DNA from: Bacteroidales bacterium
GTDB lineage: Bacteria > Bacteroidota > Bacteroidia > Bacteroidales > WCHB1-69
Assembly (NCBI GenBank): GCA_012838875.1
Contig: DUOL01000061.1
Span: 1-14,862, forward strand
Reading direction: 5' to 3'
DNA length: 14,862 bases
The translations under genes and the position numbers were made by a program. Below, piece by piece: positions 1 to 8,190 of this stretch. The notes beneath the pieces are model-generated. The model was not told the origin of the DNA. It did not search any database and worked only from the letters and a program-made list of their open reading frames with translations. Each line of letters starts with the position of its first letter. The stretch's first letter is position 1.

Positions 1-171
1 AGCTCGCTTTTTTGCCGCCGCGTCCCCAGCGGCTTCCGCCCTTGCGGGCTTTCCACCTAAGCGCCTCACGCAGCCAACTTGCTCGTGTAAAGCATCTTAG
101 AGAAGATGTTGAAAGTGGAACGTGGGAAAATGGAAAACTTACCCCCAAAGGCGACACAATATGTGGAAAAT
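1..171. other. GC-rich non-coding segment with hairpins, unassigned
   Basis: The first 100 bases contain 61 G or C, far above the rest of the AT-rich window. Two hairpins lie close together: GCCGC at 17-21 with GCGGC at 29-33 (7-nt loop), and GCCC/GGGC at 38-41/46-49. Read on the minus strand, the second closes on a GCAA tetraloop of the GNRA type. One plus-strand frame is open from base 3 to a TAA at 171-173 (56 codons), but its translation is rich in proline, arginine and leucine and resembles no family I know. The segment could be the edge of a structured RNA, a dispersed repeat, or the tail of a gene cut by the window. No function is assigned. Confidence 0.4.
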
Positions 172-207
172 AAAAAAGGGCTGAACCTTATTCAACGGAT
201 TCAGCCC
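172..207 (-). terminator. Rho-independent terminator of nifJ
   Basis: On the minus strand, 39 bp past the nifJ stop codon, GGGCTGAA (complement of 200-207) pairs perfectly with TTCAGCCC (complement of 178-185) across a 14-nt loop. It is followed at once by six T (complement of 172-177). This is a classic intrinsic terminator. On the plus strand the same stem is followed by GA and five T (211-215), so it may also stop any rightward transcript from the left edge. Confidence 0.85.
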
Positions 208-246
208 TGATTTTTCTGTCTACGAAATTCTCTTCGACAGCAAGGA

Positions 247-3200
247 TTATCTCTCGCTCAATTTTTTATATCCGTTATATCTCCATTGAGCATTTTCTTG
301 GGTAACCTTGAAGAGTTCTTTAGCCTCTTCGGGGAAGGTTTTCAGCAATGAGCTGTAACGAACTTCACTCATAATAAAGTCTTGGAATTTGCTCCAATCA
401 GGTTCTTTACTATCAAGTGTAAAACCGTTACCCGTTTCATTTTCGAGTTCAGGATTAAAGCGCCACAAGTGCCAATAGCCACATTCTACAGCTAACTTTT
501 CTTGATGTTGTGAGCGTCCCATACCCGATTTCAAACCATGATTAATACAAGGAGAGTAGCAGATAATAATCGAAGGTCCGTCGTATGCTTCAGCCTCTTT
601 CACTGCTCTGAAGAATTGGTTTTGATTAGCTCCCATAGCTACCTGCGCTACGTAAACATAGCCGTATGATTTTGCCATCATTCCTAAATCTTTTTTACGA
701 ATTTTCTTACCGGAAGTAGCAAATTTCGCAACCGCACCGGCAGGAGTAGCTTTTGAAGACTGTCCGCCCGTATTGGAATAAACTTCCGTATCAAGAACGA
801 GAACGTTCACATTTTCTCCGGAAGCTAAAACGTGGTCTAAACCGCCGAAACCGATATCATACGCCCAACCGTCACCACCAAATATCCACTGTGATTTCTT
901 TACTAATAAATGTTTCATAGAAGCGATTTCTTTACAATAAGAGCAATCGCATTTTTCTACTAAAGGAACTATTTTATCAGCAATTTTCTTACTTTCAAGG
1001 GTATTATTTTTATTATCAATCCACTGTTGGAATAAATCTTTCAGTTCGGGGGAACAGGACTTACAATCGGCAATCGCTTCTTTCATAATTCTTTCGATTC
1101 TATCACGCAATTTACGTGTTGCCGTTACCATTCCGAAGCCAAATTCGGCATTATCTTCGAATAAAGAGTTTGCCCAAGCCGGTCCAAACCCTGATTTATA
1201 ATTCTTACAATAAGGCGTTGCGGGTGCTGAAGCCCCATAGATTGATGAACAGCCTGTGGCATTAGCAACCATCATTTGCTCTCCAAAAAGTTGTGTAACT
1301 AACTTGATATAAGGCGTTTCTCCACAACCTGCACACGCACCGGAAAACTCAAATAAGGGTTGTGCAAATTGACTGTTTTTCAAACTTGCCGTTTTATCAA
1401 TTAAATGATCTTTATAAGTTACATGCTTTTGTGCAAATGCAAAGTTATCTGCTTGTTCTAATTGTGTTTCTAACGGTTTAAGTTCTAATGCTTTGGTTTT
1501 AGCAGGACAAACGTCAACACAATTACCGCAACCCGTACAATCTAAAACGGAGACTTGCATTCTGAAGTGCATTCCGCTCAACTCTTTCGGATTCTTAACA
1601 TCCAACGTTTCCATGGATGCAGGAGCTTTTTTCTTCTCTTCGTCTGTCATCACCACGGGGCGGATAGCGGCGTGGGGACACACGTAGGAACATTGATTAC
1701 ATTGGATACAGTTATCCTTAATCCATGCAGGAACATGAGACGCAATTCCGCGTTTTTCGTATTGCGATGTTCCGGCAGGGAAGGTTCCGTCTTCGTAACC
1801 CAAAAATGCACTAACCGGAAGGTCATTTCCTTTTTGAGCTAACATCGGTTCCATGATATTCTTAACAAAATCCGGAATATCTCTGGTATCTTTTTCTTTC
1901 GTTATATCAAGTTTTGCCCATTCGGCAGGAATGTCCACCTTAACAATCTCCCCGCCTCTATCAATGGCTTCATAGTTCATCTTAATGATATTTTCACCTT
2001 TTCTGCCATACGATTCCACAACATGCTTTTTCATTTCCTTAACCGCTAAATCATAAGGAATTACATTAGAAATTTTAAAAAATGCAGATTGTAAAATAGT
2101 ATTCGTACGATTTCCAAGACCAATTTCTTCAGCTATTTTAGTAGCATCAATAATATACATATCAATGTTATTTTCAGCTAAATAACGTTTTACGTTATTA
2201 GGAAGATTATTTTTAGTCTCTTCAACACCCCAAGGAGAATTGTAAAGGAACGTTCCACCTTTTTTCAATCCTCTTAAGCAGTCATATTTATGAATGTAAG
2301 AAGGCACATGTACGGCAACAAAATCGGGAGTGCTCACCAAATACGGAGCACGAATAGGATGGTCGCCGAAACGTAAGTGAGAACAGGTATATCCGCCCGA
2401 CTTTTTACTATCGTAATCAAAATAAGCCTGACTATATTTATCCGTATTATCTCCGATTATTTTAATGGAGTTCTTATTGGCGCCTACTGTTCCGTCTGCT
2501 CCTAATCCGTAGAATTTAGCTTCATAGGTTCCTTTGGGAAGAATCGAAAATTCCGCTGTGCGTGGGAGTGATTTATGCGTTACATCATCAGTAATACCAA
2601 TAGTAAATTGATTTCTAGGTTGCGCACTTTTTAGATTATCAAAAACGGAAACAATTTGTGCCGGTGTCGTATCTTTGGAAGACAACCCGTAACGACCTCC
2701 AACAATTAAAGGAACATTTTTACAATTGTTATAGTAAGCTTCTACCACATCAAGATATAGTGGATCGCCGGTTGCTCCTGTTTCTTTGGTTCTGTCGAGA
2801 ACACAAACTCTTTTCGCTGTTTTCGGCATAGCTTCGAAGAAATATTTAACCGAGAACGGGCGATATAAATGTACGCTTATCAAACCGGTTTTAGCACCCT
2901 CGGCGTTCAATTTATCAACGACTGTTTTAATGGTGTCGGTAACGGAGCCCATAGCTATAATCACGTCTGTTGCGTCCGCTGCACCATAGTAGCTAAATGG
3001 AGCATATTGACGTCCCGTAATTTTGCTGATAGCTTTCATATATTCGGCTACGATATCGGGAATGCGGTCGTGAAATTTATTCTGTAACTCGCGGGTTTGG
3101 AAATAGACGTCCGGGTTCTGAGCCGTACCGCGTGTAACGGGACGTTCAGGATTCAACGCATTATCTCTGTATGCACGAAGTGCCTCTTTATCTAACAACG

Positions 3201-3780
3201 AAACTAGTTTTTCTTGGTCGGCAGCTTCTACTTTTTGAATTTCATGTGATGTTCTAAAACCGTCGAAAAAGTGCAAAAATGGAATTCTCCCTTTAATAGC
3301 GGCTAAATGAGCTATCGGAGCTAAGTCCATAATTTCTTGTACGGAACCCGTGGCTAACATTGCAAAACCCGTTTGACGCGTACTCATCACGTCCGAGTGA
3401 TCTCCGAAAATAGATAATGCTTGAGCGGCTAAAGAACGAGCAGAAACATGGAAAACTCCCGGTAAGAGTTCCCCTGCTATCTTATACATATTCGGAATCA
3501 TCAGTAAAAGCCCTTGTGAAGCAGTAAAGGTGCTTGTCAAAGCGCCTGCCTGTAACGAACCGTGCACAGCACCCGCCGCACCGGCCTCCGATTGCATCTC
3601 AACAACTTTTACAGTCTCATTAAAAATATTTTTCCGTCCGGTAGCTGCCCACTCATCTATATATTCTGCCATAGTAGATGAGGGAGTAATAGGATAAATA
3701 GCGGCTACTTCGCTAAACATGTAAGCGACATGGGCTGCTGCATAGTTCCCATCGCAAGTCATAAAATTTTTTTTTGCCAT
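247..3780 (-). CDS. nifJ: Pyruvate:ferredoxin (flavodoxin) oxidoreductase
   Basis: This cytoplasmic enzyme oxidatively decarboxylates pyruvate with CoA to acetyl-CoA and CO2, passing electrons to ferredoxin or flavodoxin. The 1177-residue chain is the full single-subunit form. An N-terminal pyruvate-binding domain carries YPITPSS near residue 29, followed by the transketolase C-like and gamma domains. A two-cluster ferredoxin domain has ligands C691, C694, C697, C701 and C748, C751, C754, C758. The C-terminal thiamine diphosphate domain has GDGWAYD around residue 970 and NTGG downstream. The proximal 4Fe-4S ligands C816, C819, C844 and C1074 have the spacing known from Desulfovibrio africanus PFOR (812, 815, 840, 1071). 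It is shorter than that enzyme at the C terminus, so the protective C-terminal extension seems absent. It is monocistronic, with its own -7 box and terminator. All catalytic motifs are intact. Confidence 0.97.
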   Translation of the reverse strand: MAKKNFMTCDGNYAAAHVAYMFSEVAAIYPITPSSTMAEYIDEWAATGRKNIFNETVKVVEMQSEAGAAGAVHGSLQAGALTSTFTASQGLLLMIPNMYKIAGELLPGVFHVSARSLAAQALSIFGDHSDVMSTRQTGFAMLATGSVQEIMDLAPIAHLAAIKGRIPFLHFFDGFRTSHEIQKVEAADQEKLVSLLDKEALRAYRDNALNPERPVTRGTAQNPDVYFQTRELQNKFHDRIPDIVAEYMKAISKITGRQYAPFSYYGAADATDVIIAMGSVTDTIKTVVDKLNAEGAKTGLISVHLYRPFSVKYFFEAMPKTAKRVCVLDRTKETGATGDPLYLDVVEAYYNNCKNVPLIVGGRYGLSSKDTTPAQIVSVFDNLKSAQPRNQFTIGITDDVTHKSLPRTAEFSILPKGTYEAKFYGLGADGTVGANKNSIKIIGDNTDKYSQAYFDYDSKKSGGYTCSHLRFGDHPIRAPYLVSTPDFVAVHVPSYIHKYDCLRGLKKGGTFLYNSPWGVEETKNNLPNNVKRYLAENNIDMYIIDATKIAEEIGLGNRTNTILQSAFFKISNVIPYDLAVKEMKKHVVESYGRKGENIIKMNYEAIDRGGEIVKVDIPAEWAKLDITKEKDTRDIPDFVKNIMEPMLAQKGNDLPVSAFLGYEDGTFPAGTSQYEKRGIASHVPAWIKDNCIQCNQCSYVCPHAAIRPVVMTDEEKKKAPASMETLDVKNPKELSGMHFRMQVSVLDCTGCGNCVDVCPAKTKALELKPLETQLEQADNFAFAQKHVTYKDHLIDKTASLKNSQFAQPLFEFSGACAGCGETPYIKLVTQLFGEQMMVANATGCSSIYGASAPATPYCKNYKSGFGPAWANSLFEDNAEFGFGMVTATRKLRDRIERIMKEAIADCKSCSPELKDLFQQWIDNKNNTLESKKIADKIVPLVEKCDCSYCKEIASMKHLLVKKSQWIFGGDGWAYDIGFGGLDHVLASGENVNVLVLDTEVYSNTGGQSSKATPAGAVAKFATSGKKIRKKDLGMMAKSYGYVYVAQVAMGANQNQFFRAVKEAEAYDGPSIIICYSPCINHGLKSGMGRSQHQEKLAVECGYWHLWRFNPELENETGNGFTLDSKEPDWSKFQDFIMSEVRYSSLLKTFPEEAKELFKVTQENAQWRYNGYKKLSER

Positions 3781-3835
3781 AACTTTTTGTTATTTAATAT
3801 AATACTCTAATCTTTACTTCTATTTTTTTCGTTGG

Positions 3836-3843
3836 CAAAGTTA
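3836..3843 (-). promoter_or_regulatory. Bacteroidota -7 element upstream of nifJ
   Basis: Read on the minus strand the sequence is TAACTTTG, an exact match to the TAnnTTTG -7 consensus of the Bacteroidota primary sigma factor. A weak TTAG (consensus TTTG) lies about 20 bp upstream, at 3864-3867. The nifJ ATG is 55 bp downstream, giving a leader of roughly 45-50 nt. Confidence 0.65.
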
Positions 3844-3881
3844 TAAAAAAAAAATGAATAAAGCTAATGTTCTAATATTAC

Positions 3882-3897
3882 CAATAAAATTTTATTG
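3882..3897. repeat. 16-bp perfect palindrome, candidate operator
   Basis: CAATAAAATTTTATTG is a perfect inverted repeat with 8-bp arms and no spacer. It lies between the divergent nifJ and nfeD-floA promoters and directly abuts the nfeD -7 box at 3898. The position would suit a repressor or activator site. It matches no operator consensus I can name, and its AT-richness makes a chance palindrome more likely than usual. Confidence 0.4.
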
Positions 3898-3905
3898 TAT
3901 CTTTG
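3898..3905 (+). promoter_or_regulatory. Bacteroidota -7 element upstream of nfeD-floA
   Basis: TATCTTTG matches TAnnTTTG exactly. The ATG at 3921 is 15 bp downstream, so the leader would be only about 10 nt. No convincing -33 TTTG is visible at the expected distance. The element overlaps the TTG at 3903 that would otherwise be an upstream start codon, and this decides the start of the next gene. Confidence 0.65.
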
Positions 3906-3920
3906 CTCAAAAAAAAATTT

Positions 3921-4382
3921 ATGGAATGGATTGGAATTGTCGTTATCATCTTACTAGGTCTCGCTGCCCTATTACTTGAAATTTTAGTCTTACCCGGTGG
4001 CGTTGTCGGCATCACCGGTACGCTATTTATCGTAGCAGGGATTATTCTTGCTTATGTCCGAATGGGAGCCACCGCCGGAACAATAACACTGGTAGCAACA
4101 GTCCTGTTTATTATATTCATCATCATTATGATGTTTAGAAAAAAAACTTGGAAACGGGTTATGTTAGAAGATAATATAACCGGAAAAATGAATGTGATAG
4201 ACGAAAGCAAGATTTCAGTCGGTATGACGGGCATTGCCGTTTCTCGTTTGGCTCCGGCAGGAAAAGGAAAATTCAATAATGAAATTGAAGAGGTACACTC
4301 TTCACATGGTTTCATTGACGTAGGAAAAGAAATTATCATCACCAAAATAGAAGGTAATAAAATCATTGTTAAATTAAAATAA
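3921..4382 (+). CDS. NfeD-like membrane protein (partner of FloA)
   Basis: This is a short NfeD-family protein of 153 residues. Two to three hydrophobic segments (about residues 3-22, 25-45 and 51-70) are followed by a basic stretch and a C-terminal OB-fold of about 60 residues. The OB-fold shows the family pattern: GMTGIAVSRLAPAGKG, then GFIDVGKEIIITKIEGNKI. Proteins of this class are encoded next to flotillin-like genes and are thought to act with them in membrane microdomains; their exact role is unclear. The frame is open further upstream to a TTG at 3903, but that codon sits inside the -7 box, so I chose the ATG at 3921. The floA start follows 8 bp after the stop, indicating co-transcription. 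Confidence 0.88.
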   Translation: MEWIGIVVIILLGLAALLLEILVLPGGVVGITGTLFIVAGIILAYVRMGATAGTITLVATVLFIIFIIIMMFRKKTWKRVMLEDNITGKMNVIDESKISVGMTGIAVSRLAPAGKGKFNNEIEEVHSSHGFIDVGKEIIITKIEGNKIIVKLK

Positions 4383-4390
4383 AAAAACGT

Positions 4391-5380
4391 ATGAACGCAA
4401 CAGTAATTCTCATTTTTGTAGGTTGTTTATTCCTTTTAATTCTCTTTTTATGGATTGTTCCACTTCGCTTGTGGTTCGCAGCACTTCTTTCCGGAGTCCG
4501 TGTTTCACTATTGCAACTTATCCTCATGCCTTGGCGAAAAGTAAAAAGAGAAGTTATCGTCAACGCCCTTATTATGGGTACAAAAGCTGACATTAAATTG
4601 AATAGAAACGAACTAGAAGCACACTATTTAGCCGGTGGACACGTAATCCCCGTAGTTAATGCCCTTATTTCGGCTGATAAAGCGAATATCCCTCTGGATT
4701 TTAAGGCGGCAACTGCTATTGACTTAGCAGGTCGAGATGTGTTAGACGCTATTAAGACATCGGTTATTCCAAAAGTTATTGACACTCCTCCGGTGGCAGC
4801 TGTGGCAAAAGACGGAATCCAGCTCATCGCTCGTGCTCGCGTAACGGTTCGTACAAATATTAAACAATTAGTCGGAGGCGCCGGCGAAGAAACTATTATT
4901 GCCCGTGTCGGTGAAGGTATTGTTACTGCTATCGGTTCGGCTAATACACATAAAATGGTATTGGAAAATCCGGATTCAATTTCTAAATTAGTGTTAAACA
5001 AAGGATTAGACTCCGGAACCGCCTTTGAAATTTTATCCATCGACATTGCAGACGTTGACGTAGGAAAAAATATCGGAGCAATCTTACAAATGGACCAAGC
5101 TAACGCCGACAAAAATATTGCGCAAGCTCGCGCCGAAGAACGCCGCGCAATGGCTATCGCACTCGAACAAGAAATGAAAGCGAAAACACAAGAAGCTCGT
5201 GCTAAAGTGATTGAAGCTGAAGCAGAAGTGCCACTCGCACTCGCACAAGCATTCAAAAACGGGAATTTTGGCGTTATGGATTACTATAAATTAGAAAATC
5301 TTAAAGCCGATACACAAATGCGAGATAGTATTAGCAAAACCGGACAACCTACTACGAAAAAAGGAGGAGAAATAAAATAA
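4391..5380 (+). CDS. floA: Flotillin-like protein FloA
   Basis: This is a flotillin-like scaffold of functional membrane microdomains (formerly the YqfA family), close to the usual length at 329 residues. Residues 4-24 form a hydrophobic membrane-inserted segment. An SPFH/PHB-type domain follows to about residue 230, including a stretch with ARVTVRTNIKQLVGG and EETIIARVGEGIV. The last third is helical and rich in Ala-Glu and Arg-Ala repeats (about 230-290), as expected for flotillin oligomerisation. The C terminus is polar and lysine-rich. It is encoded directly behind the NfeD-like gene, the conserved partner arrangement seen also in Firmicutes. Nothing is truncated. Confidence 0.93.
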   Translation: MNATVILIFVGCLFLLILFLWIVPLRLWFAALLSGVRVSLLQLILMPWRKVKREVIVNALIMGTKADIKLNRNELEAHYLAGGHVIPVVNALISADKANIPLDFKAATAIDLAGRDVLDAIKTSVIPKVIDTPPVAAVAKDGIQLIARARVTVRTNIKQLVGGAGEETIIARVGEGIVTAIGSANTHKMVLENPDSISKLVLNKGLDSGTAFEILSIDIADVDVGKNIGAILQMDQANADKNIAQARAEERRAMAIALEQEMKAKTQEARAKVIEAEAEVPLALAQAFKNGNFGVMDYYKLENLKADTQMRDSISKTGQPTTKKGGEIK

Positions 5381-5436
5381 ACACCTCCCCCTATTTCTTA
5401 CTATTAATATTTATAAATCGCTTATTATCAATAGAA

Positions 5437-6177
5437 ATGAAAAAGTTTTTTCGACTTATACTAATAATCTTAATCATTTCAATACCCAAATTATACTCGC
5501 AAAACTATAATTATACTTACATTTTGGTTGATACTAACTATGATAAATCCTACGACACGTCAATGAAAAATTATATTGATAGTCTTAAAAATTTATTAGA
5601 CTTTGAAATGAATAAGGTTATTGGCTACACCGATACGCCATTATATGTGAAAACTCCTCAAAGTGAATTATCTAACCTCCTGACAGATATTGTTTTTAAA
5701 CGAGGAAATGAGTTTTCGCTAAAAGAATTAGGGAATCCGGTAGATCTTTCTCTACTAAATTTTGGTGGAATTAGAGAGCATTTCATTGATAAAGGAGAAA
5801 TTACCGTTGGCGATATTTACACTATTTCACCTTTCGATAACACATTAGTTATTATCGAGTTAACAGGAATTGAGTTGAGAAAAGTCTTCTCTAAATTTAC
5901 TGCGGAAGATAATCAACCTTACGCCAATGCAAAAGTACTTTATCAAGGGAATAAGATTGCTTCGGTAACGGTAAACGGGGAACCTATAAATTATGAACGA
6001 ACTTACTACTTAGCAACGCTGGATTTCATTGCTAACGGCGGAGATAATATTTTAACGGGTATAGTATTTAAAAAGGTTACTCCTACCCATATTCTTTTAC
6101 GAGAAGCCGTAATCGGTTATATTACTTCCAAAAAAAATATTAAACCCCGCCTTGATGATCGCGTAACTATCCAATAA
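5437..6177 (+). CDS. Exported 5'-nucleotidase C-terminal-domain protein
   Basis: This 246-residue protein matches the C-terminal, substrate-binding half of UshA-type 5'-nucleotidases without the metallophosphoesterase half. A signal peptide (two basic residues, then a hydrophobic run to about residue 17) ends near YS|Q at 21/22, suggesting a periplasmic product. Family hallmarks are NFGGIR at residues 108-113 (the Arg contacts substrate in UshA-like enzymes), the GDIYTISPFDNTL block, and a terminal DFIANGGDN segment with N200-G-G-D203, where nucleotide-stacking residues reside in the family. The catalytic half is encoded by the next gene, 20 bp downstream. I infer that the two products assemble into one enzyme. 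Alone this domain is not expected to hydrolyse anything. floA ends 56 bp upstream, so this gene may share its transcript. Confidence 0.88.
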   Translation: MKKFFRLILIILIISIPKLYSQNYNYTYILVDTNYDKSYDTSMKNYIDSLKNLLDFEMNKVIGYTDTPLYVKTPQSELSNLLTDIVFKRGNEFSLKELGNPVDLSLLNFGGIREHFIDKGEITVGDIYTISPFDNTLVIIELTGIELRKVFSKFTAEDNQPYANAKVLYQGNKIASVTVNGEPINYERTYYLATLDFIANGGDNILTGIVFKKVTPTHILLREAVIGYITSKKNIKPRLDDRVTIQ

Positions 6178-6197
6178 TTAAACGAATAGAATAAAAT

Positions 6198-7019
6198 ATG
6201 AAAAAAGTACGCTTTTTATTTCTTATTTTAAGTATAGGATTATTTTTCTCGCTGCATGCTCAAAAATCTCAAGTTACTATTTTACATACTAATGACACGC
6301 ACAGCCAAATAGAACCATTCAATGATAAACAGTTGGGAAATGTGGGCGGCGTTCTTCGTAGGAACGAAATTATCCAACAAGAACGACTAAAAGATTCTAC
6401 CCTATTGCTTATCGACGCCGGGGATTTTTCGCAAGGCACCCCCTACTTTAACGTATTTAAAGGCTTTCCCGAAATCGAACTGATGAACAGAATGGGCTAC
6501 GATGTCGCCACCCTCGGAAATCATGAATTTGATAATGGATTTAAAGAACTTGTAGAACGCCTGAAACAAGCAAACTTTCAAATAGTTTGTGCTAACTATA
6601 AATTCAAATACAAACCGTTAGTCGCTTTGGTTAAACCTTATACTATCATCGAGAGAAATAGGGTTAAAGTGGGCATTTTTGGTCTCTCCCCCGATTTACA
6701 AGGACTTGCCTCTCCGACTATTATAGACGGCATCTTTTTCCAAGACCCGATTAAAACGGCTAAAGAGATGGTTGCTATCTTAAAAGAAGAAGAGTGCGAC
6801 TTGATTATTTGCGTTTCTCATTTAGGATTTAAAACAGAATACCCGACTCAAGAAGTGTGCGACTACTCATTGGCAGAGGCAGTGGGAGAGATAGATTTAA
6901 TTATTGGAGGACATACACACACAACACTTACAACTCCGCAAATTGTAAATGGAGTTCGTATTGTTCAAGCTAAGAACAAAGGAACTTATATTGGAAAAAT
7001 GGTCATTTCTTATGAATAA
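6198..7019 (+). CDS. Exported UshA-like metallophosphatase (catalytic domain)
   Basis: This is a 273-residue calcineurin-like phosphoesterase equal to the N-terminal half of UshA-type 5'-nucleotidases. A signal peptide (residues 1-21, cleavage near HA|Q) predicts export to the periplasm. All dinuclear metal-site motifs are present: D33 and H35 (NDTH), D76 (GDFSQG), N108 and H109 (GNHEFD), H208 (SHLG), and H239 and H241 (GGHTHT). The expected reaction is hydrolysis of nucleotides or related phosphate esters. The chain stops right after the catalytic domain, so substrate binding must come from the separate C-terminal-domain protein encoded just upstream. The gene order is the reverse of the domain order in the fused enzyme. 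The true substrate cannot be read from sequence. Confidence 0.92.
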   Translation: MKKVRFLFLILSIGLFFSLHAQKSQVTILHTNDTHSQIEPFNDKQLGNVGGVLRRNEIIQQERLKDSTLLLIDAGDFSQGTPYFNVFKGFPEIELMNRMGYDVATLGNHEFDNGFKELVERLKQANFQIVCANYKFKYKPLVALVKPYTIIERNRVKVGIFGLSPDLQGLASPTIIDGIFFQDPIKTAKEMVAILKEEECDLIICVSHLGFKTEYPTQEVCDYSLAEAVGEIDLIIGGHTHTTLTTPQIVNGVRIVQAKNKGTYIGKMVISYE

Positions 7020-7031
7020 ATTGTACTTATT

Positions 7032-8186
7032 ATGCTTTTTCGTGACGTATTAGTTGATGAAAATCTCAAACAACAACTTATTAGCTTAGTAAAGAATAAT
7101 CGTATTAGCCATGCGCAGCTCTTTTTAGGTCCTGCCGGCTCTCACAAATTTGCTTTAGCAATCGCCTACGCTCAATATATATTGTGTGCTAACCGAGGCG
7201 AAGAAGACTCGTGCGGTACCTGCCCATCCTGCGTTAAATTTGCCAAATTAGCACACCCCGACTTACATCTTATTTTTCCTGATGCAAATACCGACTCCAA
7301 GAAAAGCCAAAAAGGAACTGCCCAACAACAAGCAATGGCAAAATTTATAAATTTTGTTACCGAAAACGATTATCATCTTGACTACAATCAATGGAGTGAA
7401 GGCGAAAGCAAACAGTTGAATATCAATGCAAATGACTGCTCCTTCATTGTTCATCAAAACAATATACGCTCCTATGAAAGCGGATACAAAATATTTATTC
7501 TATGGATGGCAGAGCGTCTGTATCATGGGGCAGCACCTCGACTTTTAAAAACACTTGAAGAGCCTGAAAATAAAACACTTTTTATATTAATAGCTGAAAA
7601 CTCGGAGAAAATTTTACCGACCATCCTATCTCGTACACAATTAATAAAAATTCCTAAATTGAGTAAAGAGACTATCAAATCGGAATTGCAAAATAAATTC
7701 AATGTAAATGAACGAACAGCAGACGATATAGCCGAAATTTCAGAGGGAAATTATATTAAAGCAATAGAATTATTGAATGATAGTGAGGCAATAGAACTTT
7801 TATTAGACGATTTCAAATTCATTTTGGAAAGTGCTGTTGCCCACGCACGTAGCGACATTCAGAACATTCGTTTCATAGAACTACAAGAACGGTTTACTAA
7901 GATTATTGCTGAAGGCAGAGAAAAACAAAAACAGTTTATACGCTATATGATACAAATGTTTCGTAATATTCTTTTAGTTAACAGTAATAAAACAGAACTC
8001 TTACGAGCCACTACGAAAGAAAAAAATATCCTATCAACGTTCACTCCCTATATAAAATTACGGAACATCTCCCCTATTACTGAGGCTTGTAATAAAGCAA
8101 TTCTCTATATTGAACGAAACGGAAATTCTTCTTTAATATTCAACAATTTATATTTTAATATAGCTAACAGACTCCAAGTTAGATAA
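7032..8186 (+). CDS. holB: DNA polymerase III delta' subunit-like clamp-loader protein
   Basis: This 384-residue AAA+ clamp-loader protein probably serves as delta' in loading the sliding clamp at replication forks. The P-loop region reads GPAGSHKF (33-40), lacking the canonical GKT/S and so probably not hydrolysing ATP, as is usual for delta'. A zinc-binding module follows with C52, C61, C64 and C67. The RLLKTLEEP block and S200-R201-T202 match the SRC motif with the arginine finger kept but Cys replaced by Thr. An insertion of about 60 residues (roughly 80-140) is common in Bacteroidota homologues as far as I recall. The gene starts 12 bp after the metallophosphatase stop and ends 4 bp from the stop of convergent ftsY. 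It is too short to be DnaX (gamma/tau). Confidence 0.88.
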   Translation: MLFRDVLVDENLKQQLISLVKNNRISHAQLFLGPAGSHKFALAIAYAQYILCANRGEEDSCGTCPSCVKFAKLAHPDLHLIFPDANTDSKKSQKGTAQQQAMAKFINFVTENDYHLDYNQWSEGESKQLNINANDCSFIVHQNNIRSYESGYKIFILWMAERLYHGAAPRLLKTLEEPENKTLFILIAENSEKILPTILSRTQLIKIPKLSKETIKSELQNKFNVNERTADDIAEISEGNYIKAIELLNDSEAIELLLDDFKFILESAVAHARSDIQNIRFIELQERFTKIIAEGREKQKQFIRYMIQMFRNILLVNSNKTELLRATTKEKNILSTFTPYIKLRNISPITEACNKAILYIERNGNSSLIFNNLYFNIANRLQVR

Positions 8187-8190
8187 TTAA

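Noticed and set aside
114..170. Four loose copies of a (G)TGGAAAA-like word
   Set aside because: The copies differ in length and spacing, and the word is simple. No array or direct-repeat structure.
3..173. Open plus-strand frame of 56 codons at the left edge
   Set aside because: It has no visible start in the window, an odd Pro/Arg/Leu-rich composition over the GC-rich hairpins, and no recognisable family. Kept only as part of the unassigned segment.
4624..5256. Long minus-strand open frame opposite floA (210 codons)
   Set aside because: It lies wholly inside floA and is rich in Ala, Ser and Ile in the way expected of an antisense reading of an Ala/Glu-rich gene. No promoter or family match.
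5381..5436. Possible terminator or promoter between floA and the nucleotidase-domain gene
   Set aside because: The 56 bases hold no stem with a T-run and no TAnnTTTG match, so co-transcription is the simpler reading.
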